DNA of 64,000 nucleotides from Ulota crispa (taxonomy: Eukaryota > Streptophyta > Bryopsida > Orthotrichales > Orthotrichaceae): the NCBI GenBank assembly GCA_963920765.1, contig OY987245.1:15020727-15084726 (forward strand). Direction: 5' to 3'. Position numbers and translations under genes: made by a program. Within the stretch, counting starts at the first letter, position 1. Every line of letters begins with the position of its first letter. Positions 54,250 through 64,000 of the stretch are shown piece by piece. Under the pieces are notes generated by a model that saw nothing but the letters and a program-made list of their open reading frames with translations, was not told the DNA's origin and ran no database searches.

Positions 54250-56080
54250 TTCAACAAAAACAATGCGCCTCACGCCAAACCAAGTCACAAATTCACCTAA
54301 CATTGTGTCAAAATTTGCTCTCACAACTTACAATGCAATCACAACACAAAATCACATACATTTCCTTTAAAAAAAATCAATGGTCTAAAATATTTTTGTG
54401 CCACAATGAAGACCAACACAAGCCGGTGCATGAAAAACATACGGACACACTTTGGATAGGGCAATGAAGAACTATGACTTCATTTGGATTTTTTGGATAT
54501 TTATCCACATACGAGTTACTTTTCACAACATTACTGTTAGTCGTACAAAATAGTAAAAATCCCATGGCTCACAAATGGAATCCCCAGAGGTCACTTGAAA
54601 ATGATTGCCTCTAATCATTGTATTAAACTGAAAATCACATACCATTTCTTTTGGGCACTGTATTGTACAATAGAGCCTCATGTAGCTTAGTTTTTTGTTA
54701 TTTTCCCCTTAAATCTCAAAAAAGAGGGCCATGTGACAATTTTTTGGCAAATATTAGACTTGCTATTTATAATTCAAGGCTACCAAAACTTGGCACATTT
54801 GCATTTAAATCTCAATACATATGGCATCAAAAAATACCTAAAAATCTCATTAAATGTAAGGCTTGGACAAAGAATTTTTCTTTTGTGTCTTTAGGCCTTG
54901 AGGAAAAAACTGATAAATTGTCATTACAATATAAGCCTTCACAAATGTAGAAGTAGGGAAAGAACAGGTTTACTATAATTATAGCATTACAAATTCAATT
55001 TTTGTTTGTTGACCATCTAGGTTCAAATCACTCATATAGGTAGGAAGCATCACTATATATTGAAAGTATTTGTAAGAGTTTTTTCGGTGGTAGAATTCTC
55101 CTTGCTCAGTTCAAAAGCATGGAATGATGATATTGTGGAACTTCTTTTGTACATGTCATGAAAGGTCGAAAGGCCAAGAGTCACCTAAGGTGGCATGAGT
55201 TCGATACACAAAAGTACATTTAAGAGTGAAAAATTTGCATTGTTAAAATTAACTAAATTTGGACTATTCTTGCAGTCCAATGTATCAAAAGGAGATTTAT
55301 CATCATTTAGGAACACACGTTTCATACTTTTTGCATAGATTTTTTATGTTTTGTACATAACAGATGCAAAAAAAATGGAAGACCTCCAAATGTATATGTA
55401 TGAATTATTGTTTTTGGATTTTAAATAGTTTGGATTTGATTAAATATGGCATATGAGTATCTCTTTTCTACTCATTAATCATTGTATATGCCATTTTTGA
55501 TAACAAGAATCTTCTAAAAGCATTTTCAAAAGAATCTACTTTTGGTTTTGGTGCCAAACCGCTAAGCAAGAGATTTGTAAGGATTTGATCAAGCAAAATT
55601 GATTTCTTGTTCATGACCATTATTTAAAATTCCTTGCATAATAGAAGTATTTTGATTTTTAGTGCCGAATTCCAATACTAACAAGGTACTCTCCGATTTT
55701 GTCAAACATCACTTCTTGATGCAATCTGTTCCTTGCATTATTCACTATAGCACAAAAATAATTGACACTTCCGAATTGACTAAATGTGTCCAAAATGACA
55801 ACAATTATCCGTAGTGACAAAAAAATGTCCACAATGACATTGTTCCCTTGTAGCGATTCTTGTTCATTTGTTTTGTTTTACATATTTTGAAAGCCTATTT
55901 TTACATAATCTTTGTGCTTCTAGCTTTTTTCTTCATGACTTCACATTGCCCGTTACATTGATTCCATCATATTTTTAACAAGTAGTCAAACGGTCTTTTA
56001 CACACTAAAGAGGTAACAATAGCAAAAGAATTCAAGAGCAAGGGAGTTACTAAAATAAAAATAACTGAATTAAAGATTTG
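54250..56080. other. Gene-free spacer
   Basis: AT-rich sequence with no recognised gene. Open frames of 60-113 codons overlap on both strands and show no family pattern. Some of it may be the distal part of the mariner element. Confidence 0.35.
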
Positions 56081-56305
56081 TAGAAGGACACTTTCTATTT
56101 ACAATTACAACACTAAAACGCGTTCTTGTTATTGGATACACTCTTGTTGTTGGTGTCCAATCGTATGCTTACACTCACAATACATCCTAAAAATCACATT
56201 AAAATGTGATTGTGATAATACCAAGGTAAGGGTAGAAAAGCACGGTTTTGAGTATATTCTACCAGTAACTGATTGCAAAAACACCCATGCCAGTGGATGA
56301 GGATA
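56081..56305 (+). repeat. Long direct repeat, copy 1
   Basis: About 225 bases that recur at 57248-57470: 'ttcttgttattggat', 'cacaatacatcctaaaaat', 'aaaatgtgat', 'aaggtaagggta', 'accagtaactgat' and 'aacacccatgcc' occur in the same order. The copies are 1.17 kb apart, perhaps two insertions of one element or the ends of a larger one. Confidence 0.7.
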
Positions 56306-57247
56306 AGATAGCAGCACGATGAAAGTGAGGTCTAGGGTTTAATTTTGGTTTTTGCCAGGATAGAGCGACCGGCACCCAGAATGCAAGCAGGTAAGGAAAA
56401 ATGGGCTAAAAATGGAAACAATGAATGATAAGCAAAAGCTCATTCAAACAACTACTAATATAAGCTATTTTTATCCAAAATATGGCAAGTTGGGTTCTTG
56501 CTCTGGGAGGGATATGGCAATTTCATCCAATTTTTCACCCAAAATTCCCAATATATGTGTAGCCAGTGGCCTTTCGAAGTAAGGTTTTGGCAAAAATTTG
56601 CCAATAAATTAAAAGCTGGTGAGGTCTCCATGGGTGTGACCTATATTTGCACCCATATTTGTGTTTTTTGGTCCCACAACAATCAAATATATATTTTTAT
56701 ATTAGGGGTGACAAAGTAATGGTTTTGGGTGATAAGATAATGGTTATGGGTGACACGTGCATCCCATTTGAGTGTCAATGGGTATGGAAATAGGTTCAAT
56801 GACCGGCATAAAATAGTCTTACAATACCATGAGTAAATAAACTAAATAGGTGAACACACTATTCAAGTACCCCAAGCATGATATATTTTCATCTTTCCTG
56901 ACGATTATGGGTGCTTCACCTTACTATTTAAGTAACTATTCAAGTTGGTTTTCTCAAACACATGGGCACAATGAAGACTTCAATTTAAAGTTGTCTTCTT
57001 TAGCATCTCCTATATGCAACTATACATTTATATTGACTTTGAATTTTGAAAAATCTTTGTGAACAAATGCTTACAATTAGAATTTTTAAATTGATACCAA
57101 TATTTTTGGTTTCCTCTTACTTACTTAACAATTTTTTTTCAGAGTCCATCAATTGATTTTCATGCTCCAAAGTCCTTAGTTTCAAGCTTGTGGGTGTTGC
57201 TACCTTACTTGTTATTTGTTTTTGATAAAGCCTTGCTAAAGGAACTT

Positions 57248-57470
57248 GTAGAAAGACGCTTTCAACTTTCAATTACAACTATAAAACACATTCTTGTTAT
57301 TGGATGCATTATTGTTACTGTCGTCCAATCATATGCATACATTCACAATACATCCTAAAAATTACACTAAAATGTGATAGTGACAATAACAAGGTAAGGG
57401 TAAAAAAGCACAATTTTTAGTGTATCCCACCAGTAACTGATCGTAATAACACCCATGCCCATGGATGAGG
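57248..57470 (+). repeat. Long direct repeat, copy 2
   Basis: This is the partner of 56081-56305, about 80-85% alike by eye. The sequence between the copies contains 'gtgaacaaatgcttac' and 'ttgtgggtgttgctacctta' (57050-57210), which match the AGGTAGCA-ended element of 16278-16672. Confidence 0.7.
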
Positions 57471-57969
57471 ATATGGATTTCGCCTTGCAACAATCCGCGC
57501 AAACACATACCCCCATACGACCCCATACACATACGTACAACATAAAGTAGAGCCGCCCATTTCCAACCGGGTTCTATTCCCAACCACTATGGTGTGTTGT
57601 TTCCAACTATTAGGATAAGTAGGATGTGATGTTTTCAACCAGCCTATTTCCAAGCCTTGGAATGTGTATTCTTTCCCTTTTTAAGATTAAGACAAATGAG
57701 GTCATGATATGTGTCTAAAAAAAAGTAAGAAGTAGTGAGCAAGAAAGTATTCTGGCTATGATCGGGATTAGGAGAGTCTAGTTATTGTGTATGGGTTCAA
57801 AACACTTTATGCACTTTGAAATTTTTATAAAACTCAATTTTGTGGGAAAAGTTCTAAAAAAATTACATCCCAATATTTTGTATGAAGCACCAAAGAAAAA
57901 TATGCACCACATGGTTGCTCTAATGTGCTATCATACAAGAACTTGAGTGATTGGGAATGGGTGGTTCTA

Positions 57970-58275
57970 CCTTACACACATACACACATGACACACATAC
58001 ACACATGACACACATACACACATACACACATATACACAAACACACAAACACACAAACACACATAAATACATATAGAAATACATATACATACATACATACA
58101 TACACACACATACACACATACATACACACATACATACACACATACATACACACATACATACACACATACATACATACATAAATACATATATATACATACA
58201 CACATATACATATACATATACATATACGTACATACATACACATACATACATCCATACATGCATACATCCACACAC
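57970..58275. repeat. (CACATA/CATA)n microsatellite upstream of NF-YC
   Basis: About 300 bases of ACACAT, ACAC and CATA units, ending about 310 bases before the NF-YC start codon. It generates Cys/Tyr/Val/Met-rich open frames on the minus strand that are not genes. It is purine/pyrimidine alternating, so Z-DNA formation is possible. Confidence 0.95.
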
Positions 58276-58582
58276 ACATCCATCGCCATTCATCCAGCGG
58301 CAGACGAAGACGACGAGCGACGGTGCGGCGGCCCGGGAGCGACAACCAAGGCGGGCACACACACCTGCACTCACTGCAGTATAAGCAAAATCCCTACTCC
58401 CGAGCAACGAGGACTCAAATCTAGCCGTCTGTGGTGGAATGCTGCCACTCACACTCCTCCCCCCCAATCCTCCCAATCACCCCCCTCCATTCCCCCCTTC
58501 CAGTCAGATTTATTCTTGGGCCACTCGGACTCCCCATCAGCTGCTGCCTGCGCAGAATCAATCCTCCGCTTCTGATCCAACG

Positions 58583-61250
58583 ATGGCCACCAGCCAACAG
58601 CAACAGCAGCAACAACAGCAGCAGCAACAACAGCACAATATCCCGCCTTCCTCCAACGCTCCCCAGATGTCGCAACATCCCGGCTCTGTCATGCCGATGC
58701 CGATGCATTACCCTCAGCCAGGCCAGCAACAGGTTCTGTCAAACCCCAATCCTCCACCCTAGATTTCCCTTCGTCTTTTTTCACCGACAAGCGTCTGATA
58801 GGGTTTCAGTGTAAAACCCAATGCCAGGGGTTTCGTAATAATATAGTGCCGGGGTTTTTTCTGTGTGTCTCGCGCCGTTGGATGTGCCGTTGCGATAACG
58901 GTGTAGATGGTCTCGGACAAAGGGCCACGATCGTTTCTTCCCCCTTTTTTTTAACATCCCGGCGTCTCTCTCGATAGAGCCTTCGTTCCATGGCACTTCT
59001 TTGGGTTTAAGACCCAATTTGGAAAGTGTTTTTGTTGGGTTAGGGTTTGAGATGAAGAAACGGCCTGGGTTTTTGCAGATATCTGGTTTTTGGATTTGTA
59101 GGTTTTTGTAGTGAAATGTTTTAGAGACCCAATTTGGAAAGTACTTTTGTTGGGTTAGGGTTTGAGATGAAGAAACGGCCGGGTTTTTGCAGATATCTGG
59201 TTTTTGGGTTTGTAGGTTTTTGTAGTTAAATGTTTTAGAGAAATGTTGGGGGAGGAGGAGGGTAACCTTGTGTTTTTTTACTAAAGGTTTTGGCCCAAAG
59301 TTTGCTTTGGGAGAGATAGTCTCTTAGGTTTCGCGTGGGGTTAGCAATGGTGGCTAATTATATTGTTGATAACCGTTCAGATGATGCCGCAGCTTGGAGA
59401 CCAGCAGGTACCCAACCAGTCACTCGGAGAATTTTTTGTTTTGTTTGCAATAGCGTATTTAATTTGCAAACTACTGTTGTTTTTCTTGCGTTTTTTTAAT
59501 ATTATATTGAGAGGATATGGTTTCATGTTGATTGTGGATGAGTTTGTAGATGCAGCCACAGCTTCACTACCAGCAAATTCAGAAGCAGCAGCTAACAGCT
59601 TTTTGGACTCAGCAACAGCAAGAGATGGAGCAAGTGAATGGTACAAAGCAAAAAACTGGGTTTTTATTACTAGGGTTTTTTTTTTCATTGTCTACTTTTT
59701 TTAACTAGGTTTCTTTTTTGTTACTTAACCCTAAAACCTTACGTTTCTCTGTCTCTTACATGCATTCCACTATCTCTCCAGATTTCAAAACTCATCAGCT
59801 GCCTCTAGCGCGTATCAAAAAAATCATGAAATCAGATGAAGATGTCAAGGTTTGTGTTCTACTTTCCTCTTTCTTTCTTGTATCATTTTTAGCTCTAGTT
59901 GAGCCTTTTTCAATCATGTTGAGTAGTAAAAATGCGGGTTTCTTTTTGCAACCCGAAACTCTGCCCTAACAGGACATATATTTACATTATTGATGCAAGG
60001 GTTTCTGCTTTTGTTGAGGTTTTCAAATTTGGTTTGATGTCACCGCTGAGACGTGGTGTTATGGCTACGGATGGTGCTGAAAACAGATGATTGCAGCTGA
60101 AGCTCCAGTACTGTTTTCAAAAGCTTGTGAAATGTTCATATTGGAATTGACACTTCGGTCTTGGATTCACACCGAGGAGAACAAGCGAAGGACACTCCAA
60201 CGAAATGATATTGCGGGGGCTATCACCAGGGGCGACATTTTTGACTTTCTTGTAGACATCGTTCCACGTGATGAGTTGAAGGTGAACTTTGAAAAACTAG
60301 TTTTATTCTTATTTTTCTACACTAATTCGGGTACTTGCTCACACATGTTCAGTTTTTTTTTATTCTCTTTGTTTCAAATTAATAATCCTGGATTTTGCTG
60401 TCAAATAACTCTCTGATTACATGTTCGTGTGTTGCAGGAAGAGGATTTGGGTGTTCCATGGAGTGGAGTAGCCGGTGACCCTGTTCCGTATGGAGGAATG
60501 TACTACCCACCCATGCCTGGGCAGCAAATGCATCACCCTATGGGAACTCCTGTAATTCTCTCACAACCTTAAACCACTTGAAATGGACTTGAGTATACAC
60601 CTTGCATTCCATAACTCAAGACAATGGAGGATTTAACACGGTGTCAGTGTTCACCTGCTGTCTTCATCTCGCACACACACTATTTTTCTCATACATTGTT
60701 TAGATATTTAAAAGCAGCATTTTCCTCAACTCCTGGGTATAAACTTGAGATCAAGTACAAGCTCAAGCTCCATTAAACACTTTTTATGAAGTGCAGAATT
60801 GCTGATTACTTCTCTCGTGATGTAGGAAATGATGGTCGGCCAGGCACCCATGCCACCAAATGCACAAATGATGTACCAGCCACCTCAGGTAATTTTAGGG
60901 TTTTAAAACCCCCCTCGATCCCAAACTAGTTAAGTGGCTAACAACACCACTAAATGTGCTAAAAATTTAGATTTAACACTGTAGTGGTTTTGTGATGTAT
61001 AGCAATAACAAAAAAACTTCAAGAAACTATTCTAACCCCTGACCAAGTCCTGAACTATCATAGCTAGTTTTGTCTTTTCCATTTTGCTTACAGAAAGCCT
61101 GCATATCTAGTTTCGGATTTGAGTAAAAAACTTGTGGTAAATTTTATGTATGTTTTTGGGTTTGACTCCTGGTGTTGGTACTTCCAGGCTGCTTTTGTAC
61201 CGGAACAGCAGCAGCAGCAGCAACAACAGCAGCAACAGCAAATGCAGTAA
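58583..61250 (+). CDS. NF-YC: Nuclear transcription factor Y subunit C (NF-YC/HAP5)
   Basis: Histone-fold subunit that pairs with NF-YB and recruits NF-YA to bind CCAAT boxes. Exons: 58583-58732, 59381-59407, 59550-59640, 59782-59849, 60087-60281, 60438-60551, 60826-60888, 61188-61250. They join in frame to 256 residues, a usual length. The histone fold runs from about 96 to 172, with [42 protein letters not shown] and [13 protein letters not shown], all close to the plant and animal consensus. A 13-glutamine run follows MATS, and a second uninterrupted run of about 11 glutamines ends the protein. The start is the ATG that opens the glutamine run and has a GC-richer leader (58280-58582). Which NF-YC paralogue it is cannot be told. 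Confidence 0.95.
59009..59245 (+). repeat. Tandem duplication of about 118 bp in NF-YC intron 1
   Basis: Two copies, each with 'acccaatttggaaagt', 'ttgttgggttagggtttgag', 'atgaagaaacggcc', 'gcagatatctggttttt' and 'aaatgttttagag'. They are almost identical, so the duplication is recent. It includes a TTAGGGTTT telo-box-like sequence in each copy. Confidence 0.85.
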
Positions 61251-61259
61251 CCATGAGAG

Positions 61260-62560
61260 AAATTCAACGCAGAGCACCTCCTTTTTTTACAGACTTGAGA
61301 GAGAGAGCTCGCATTAAGTGTCCAGCGTCATGTGGGAGTGCTATTCAACAGATTGACTGCAATTCAAAACTGTCATTTACCCAAGACAGTAGTCAGTCAG
61401 TCAGTCAGGCACAGCAAAAGCAGGTATACATCCATTTGTCAATTGAAGCACTCTTGTGTTGACCCTTGACTAAATTTTGAAAAATGCTTGGACAAGCAGC
61501 AGCAGTAGCAACAGAGGTTTATGGTTTAGTATCTCGATCTAGAGGCTTTGTCCAAGGGCTTTTGCATGAGATGCAAAAGTTATGTGAATACGGAGGGCAG
61601 GAAAAGACAGGCGTAGTTTATAGCATTTTGCAGGAGTTCCCCTTCTTTCTCTTTCTTTCTTCCTTTCTTTTTTAAAGTTATTATTTGGGTTCCAAGGCTG
61701 CGAAGGTATCGTTTTTATTGTGTCTTTTTAGCATCATTTGTTTCTTCGTTGTCACCCTGGTGTCTCTCTTGCAGGTGTCTCTCTGTATCAATAGAATTGG
61801 TGGGGAACGATATTTGACCCAATTGATTTTTATGTGTTCGTCTCCTTTTATGGTGTGCAGATGTAGATGACATGCTTGGTGTTCATTGCACATGTTCCCA
61901 TGTTTGTAATTTTGCTCCTTTTTAAAAAATTCTGAGAAAATTTGTTCTTAACTAGAGTCTCTCCCCTATCCGGTTTTGCTTTGATTGTTTGTTATGAAAA
62001 TTGTGTCAATGAAGTTACGTAATTGGCCAACTCAACCCTAGCCTTAGTCATATCCCACACCTCCCCTCTCACCTCTCTCTCTTCTTCTCTCTCACTTTCT
62101 TCAGAGAAAAGTTGTGAGGTCTCAGAGGTGGGGTTTCTGAAAAAACAATAGAAAGTCAACCAAATGAAAATTTGAATTTACTTGGTGAAAGCCAACCAAA
62201 TTTTCAGAAATGTTTTAATCATGATATAAGTTTCTAAGGCAACATACAATGCATGCACTCCAGAAACTGGTTGAAGTTAAGAACTGTTGGATTTGGCACT
62301 ATGTGGAGCTTCACCACAAGTCATAGAAACGTACTGCTATGTCCCGGAGAACTATCCAGCTTCATTGACAAGTAAACAAATATTTCATATAAGCTTACCT
62401 TGGACAAATAACGTACATTGTTTCCATGGCTATATGACAATCGGTGATAAATTCTTTAAGAAAATCAGCAAATAAATAGAGCCCATAAGCAGTTTCTGCA
62501 TGATCTAGAAAACGTGCATTTCTCTGCGAGGCCATGTGGCTAAATCTACCAAAGCTTCTA
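61260..62560. other. NF-YC 3' region and spacer
   Basis: Probably 3' untranslated sequence followed by spacer. It contains 'cagtcagtcagtcag' (about 61393-61408) and possible splice sites, so a spliced 3' leader-out exon is conceivable. No other gene is recognised. Confidence 0.35.
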
Positions 62561-62574
62561 CCAGATTTTTGTTA

Positions 62575-62954
62575 TTGCTACTACAGTGGTGCTTGGTTAG
62601 TGTCAACACTTTGAGCTTGTAGAAAGTGTTGACCTTATCCGAGCTTGTAGAAAGTGTTGACCTTATCCAAGCATTGATCATAGACAAATCCTTCATTTGT
62701 GTTACTTTCCCTAGTTTTAGGGGTTGCAATTTTGGAGGTGCTTTCCCATTCATGTTTTTGGGACACTAACCAAACGCTTTTCTAACTAAAAAGGTAAATT
62801 GAAAATTGATGAAAAGAAGACGTTGACCAGATGCAAGCACTTGACCTTAACCAAGCTCATAATACATGCTTTTGAGCAAAAGGGGAGTGGGATTGTGATC
62901 TTATCCAATTGTTGCTCTTACAAAGGTTGACGCTAACCAAGCACCACTGTAGTA
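62575..62954. mobile_element. MITE with ACTACAGTGGTGCTTGG ends
   Basis: The left end ACTACAGTGGTGCTTGG and the continuing 'ttagtgtcaac' pair with 'gttgacgctaaccaagc' and CACCACTGTAGT on the right. About 380 bp, non-coding. It includes a 27-bp direct repeat, 'agcttgtagaaagtgttgac' and onward, at about 62613 and 62641. The superfamily is uncertain; CAGTGGTG-like ends suggest hAT. Confidence 0.75.
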
Positions 62955-63078
62955 ACGTAAGCACTAGGGACGTCAAGATTAGTGCAAAGGTGGTTGAAGG
63001 AATTAGAGACGGCTCCTATATCTCATGTCTCACATCCCACTCAAATTTTTAAAATTTGGGATTTGGCAATTCACATTA

Positions 63079-63475
63079 GTCTGCTCAAAAAGCGACCATT
63101 GTTAGTAACCCATCCCATAGGGGTGATAGGAATGGTAGTGCAGTGGTTCTTGAATGGATCTCTGTAAGTCATAAAAGAAAAGGTGTATTCTATTGTAAGA
63201 GTCAATCACATTCCTTGGTTTCATTGTGTCCCTTAATAATTTTGCAAGGGAACTGTTTATAGGAGACCTAGAGTCAAAAATAGGTGTCTACTAGAAAAAA
63301 CTTTGAAAATTCATCAAGAATTCAACAATGCTTCAAAAAATATGAAAAAAATTGGGATACATTTGACATCCATTTCTCTTCATTTGAAAATTAGACAAAA
63401 AAATCTTCATGTCTTGAAAAGCCCATGAAAAAATCAAACTAGCTCATATGGGGTCGCTTTTTGAGCAGACTACCT
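63079..63475. mobile_element. MITE with TAGTCTGCTCAAAAAGCGACC ends, family A relative
   Basis: The left end 'gtctgctcaaaaagcgacc' is the inverse of 'ggtcgctttttgagcagac', which is followed by TACCTTA. The left terminus lacks the AGG of the other members. The interior 'aacaatgcttcaaaaaatatg' resembles the copy at 33214-33611. About 400 bp. Confidence 0.7.
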
Positions 63476-64000
63476 TATCCCAAGTTTCACGTCCATGTTC
63501 ACTACATTTTGCCTACATGGCAACATTTTTTGAAAGTATTGGTGCCAAGAAGGTGGAATTACACTCAAGGTCTGAGACAACCATTTTGTTAAACCCAACT
63601 TCCAACCCAAGTTCCACCAACATTTTTGCATAAAATATTTTTATTTTTATTTAATACTTCTATTTGCCCTTAACCCCTAAATGCCCAATTGACCATTTTC
63701 TGGTTGCTGCCCTTTTTGCAGGCTGCCCGGAAAGAAAAAAAACATTTTTTGAAAAAACAAAAAATATTTTATATAGGAAAGTACGTCTACTTTCCAACCC
63801 AATTTGAATCATGTCAATCCAAGTTGAACTCCATCAAGGAAATTTTTTCAAAAACAAACACTTCAATATTTGCTAGTGTTACAAAATTTACTATTTTGGG
63901 AAACTAATGATGTTCTCTCCATCAAAAATATTGTATTTTTGAACTTTCAAACATAATGTCTGTTTTTAACCAATCATACCAAATTTTGTGTTCCATGAAT

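Noticed and set aside
57920-58476. Long minus-strand open frames rich in Tyr, Val, Cys and Met
   Set aside because: They are translations of the CACATA microsatellite and change reading frame without effect; no protein family resembles them.
1-64000. CRISPR arrays, operons and bacterial insertion sequences
   Set aside because: Spliced genes and plant transposons throughout show a eukaryotic nuclear sequence; no spaced identical short repeats were seen.

Overview
The window is nuclear DNA from a green plant, most likely a streptophyte that is not a typical compact-genome angiosperm. Genes are intron-rich with GT-AG splice sites. The gene set is plant-like: NSN1-type nucleostemin, a LURP-one-related protein, an At2g23090-like small zinc-finger protein, a NIC2-like nicotinamidase, a plant-type AP-1 gamma-adaptin and NF-YC. 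Telo-box-like AAACCCTA motifs lie next to two of the promoters. The species cannot be named from the sequence. A 200-base run of N (36754-36953) marks an assembly gap.

Layout. 1-5.7 kb: no convincing gene; diverged tandem duplications and MITEs. 5.84-11.73 kb (+): nucleostemin-like GTPase, 9 exons, whose large introns consist mostly of MITEs. 12.2-15.4 kb: MITE-rich spacer. 15.9-20.4 kb (+): LURP-one-related gene preceded by two GC-richer minisatellites. 22.9-27 kb (-): dead PIF/Harbinger transposase split by a 2.96-kb CACTA element that itself carries a SINE-like insert, a palindromic MITE and a simple tandem repeat. 27-33.6 kb: non-coding repeats. 34.58-34.81 kb (+): 78-residue zinc-finger protein. 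35.7-36.75+ kb (-): nicotinamidase-like hydrolase running into the gap. 37.15-38.05 kb: tandem duplication of unknown, exon-like sequence. 39.8-46.9 kb (+): AP-1 gamma-adaptin, 16 exons, with a greatly enlarged, internally repeated hinge. 47-57.5 kb: transposon remains, including a degenerate Tc1/mariner transposase (-) interrupted by a MITE. 57.97-58.27 kb: CACATA microsatellite. 58.58-61.25 kb (+): NF-YC, 8 exons. 61.3-64 kb: repeats.

The genes are unrelated housekeeping or regulatory genes: ribosome biogenesis, vesicle coat, CCAAT-box transcription, NAD salvage and a tubby-like-fold protein. There is no operon-like or cluster logic. The main biology beyond the genes is transposon archaeology. 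At least five MITE families have recognisable terminal repeats and target-site duplications, and several insertions are nested so that relative ages can be read. The two protein-level oddities are the repeat-expanded gamma-adaptin hinge and a nucleostemin whose P-loop has lost the usual Ser/Thr after the lysine.
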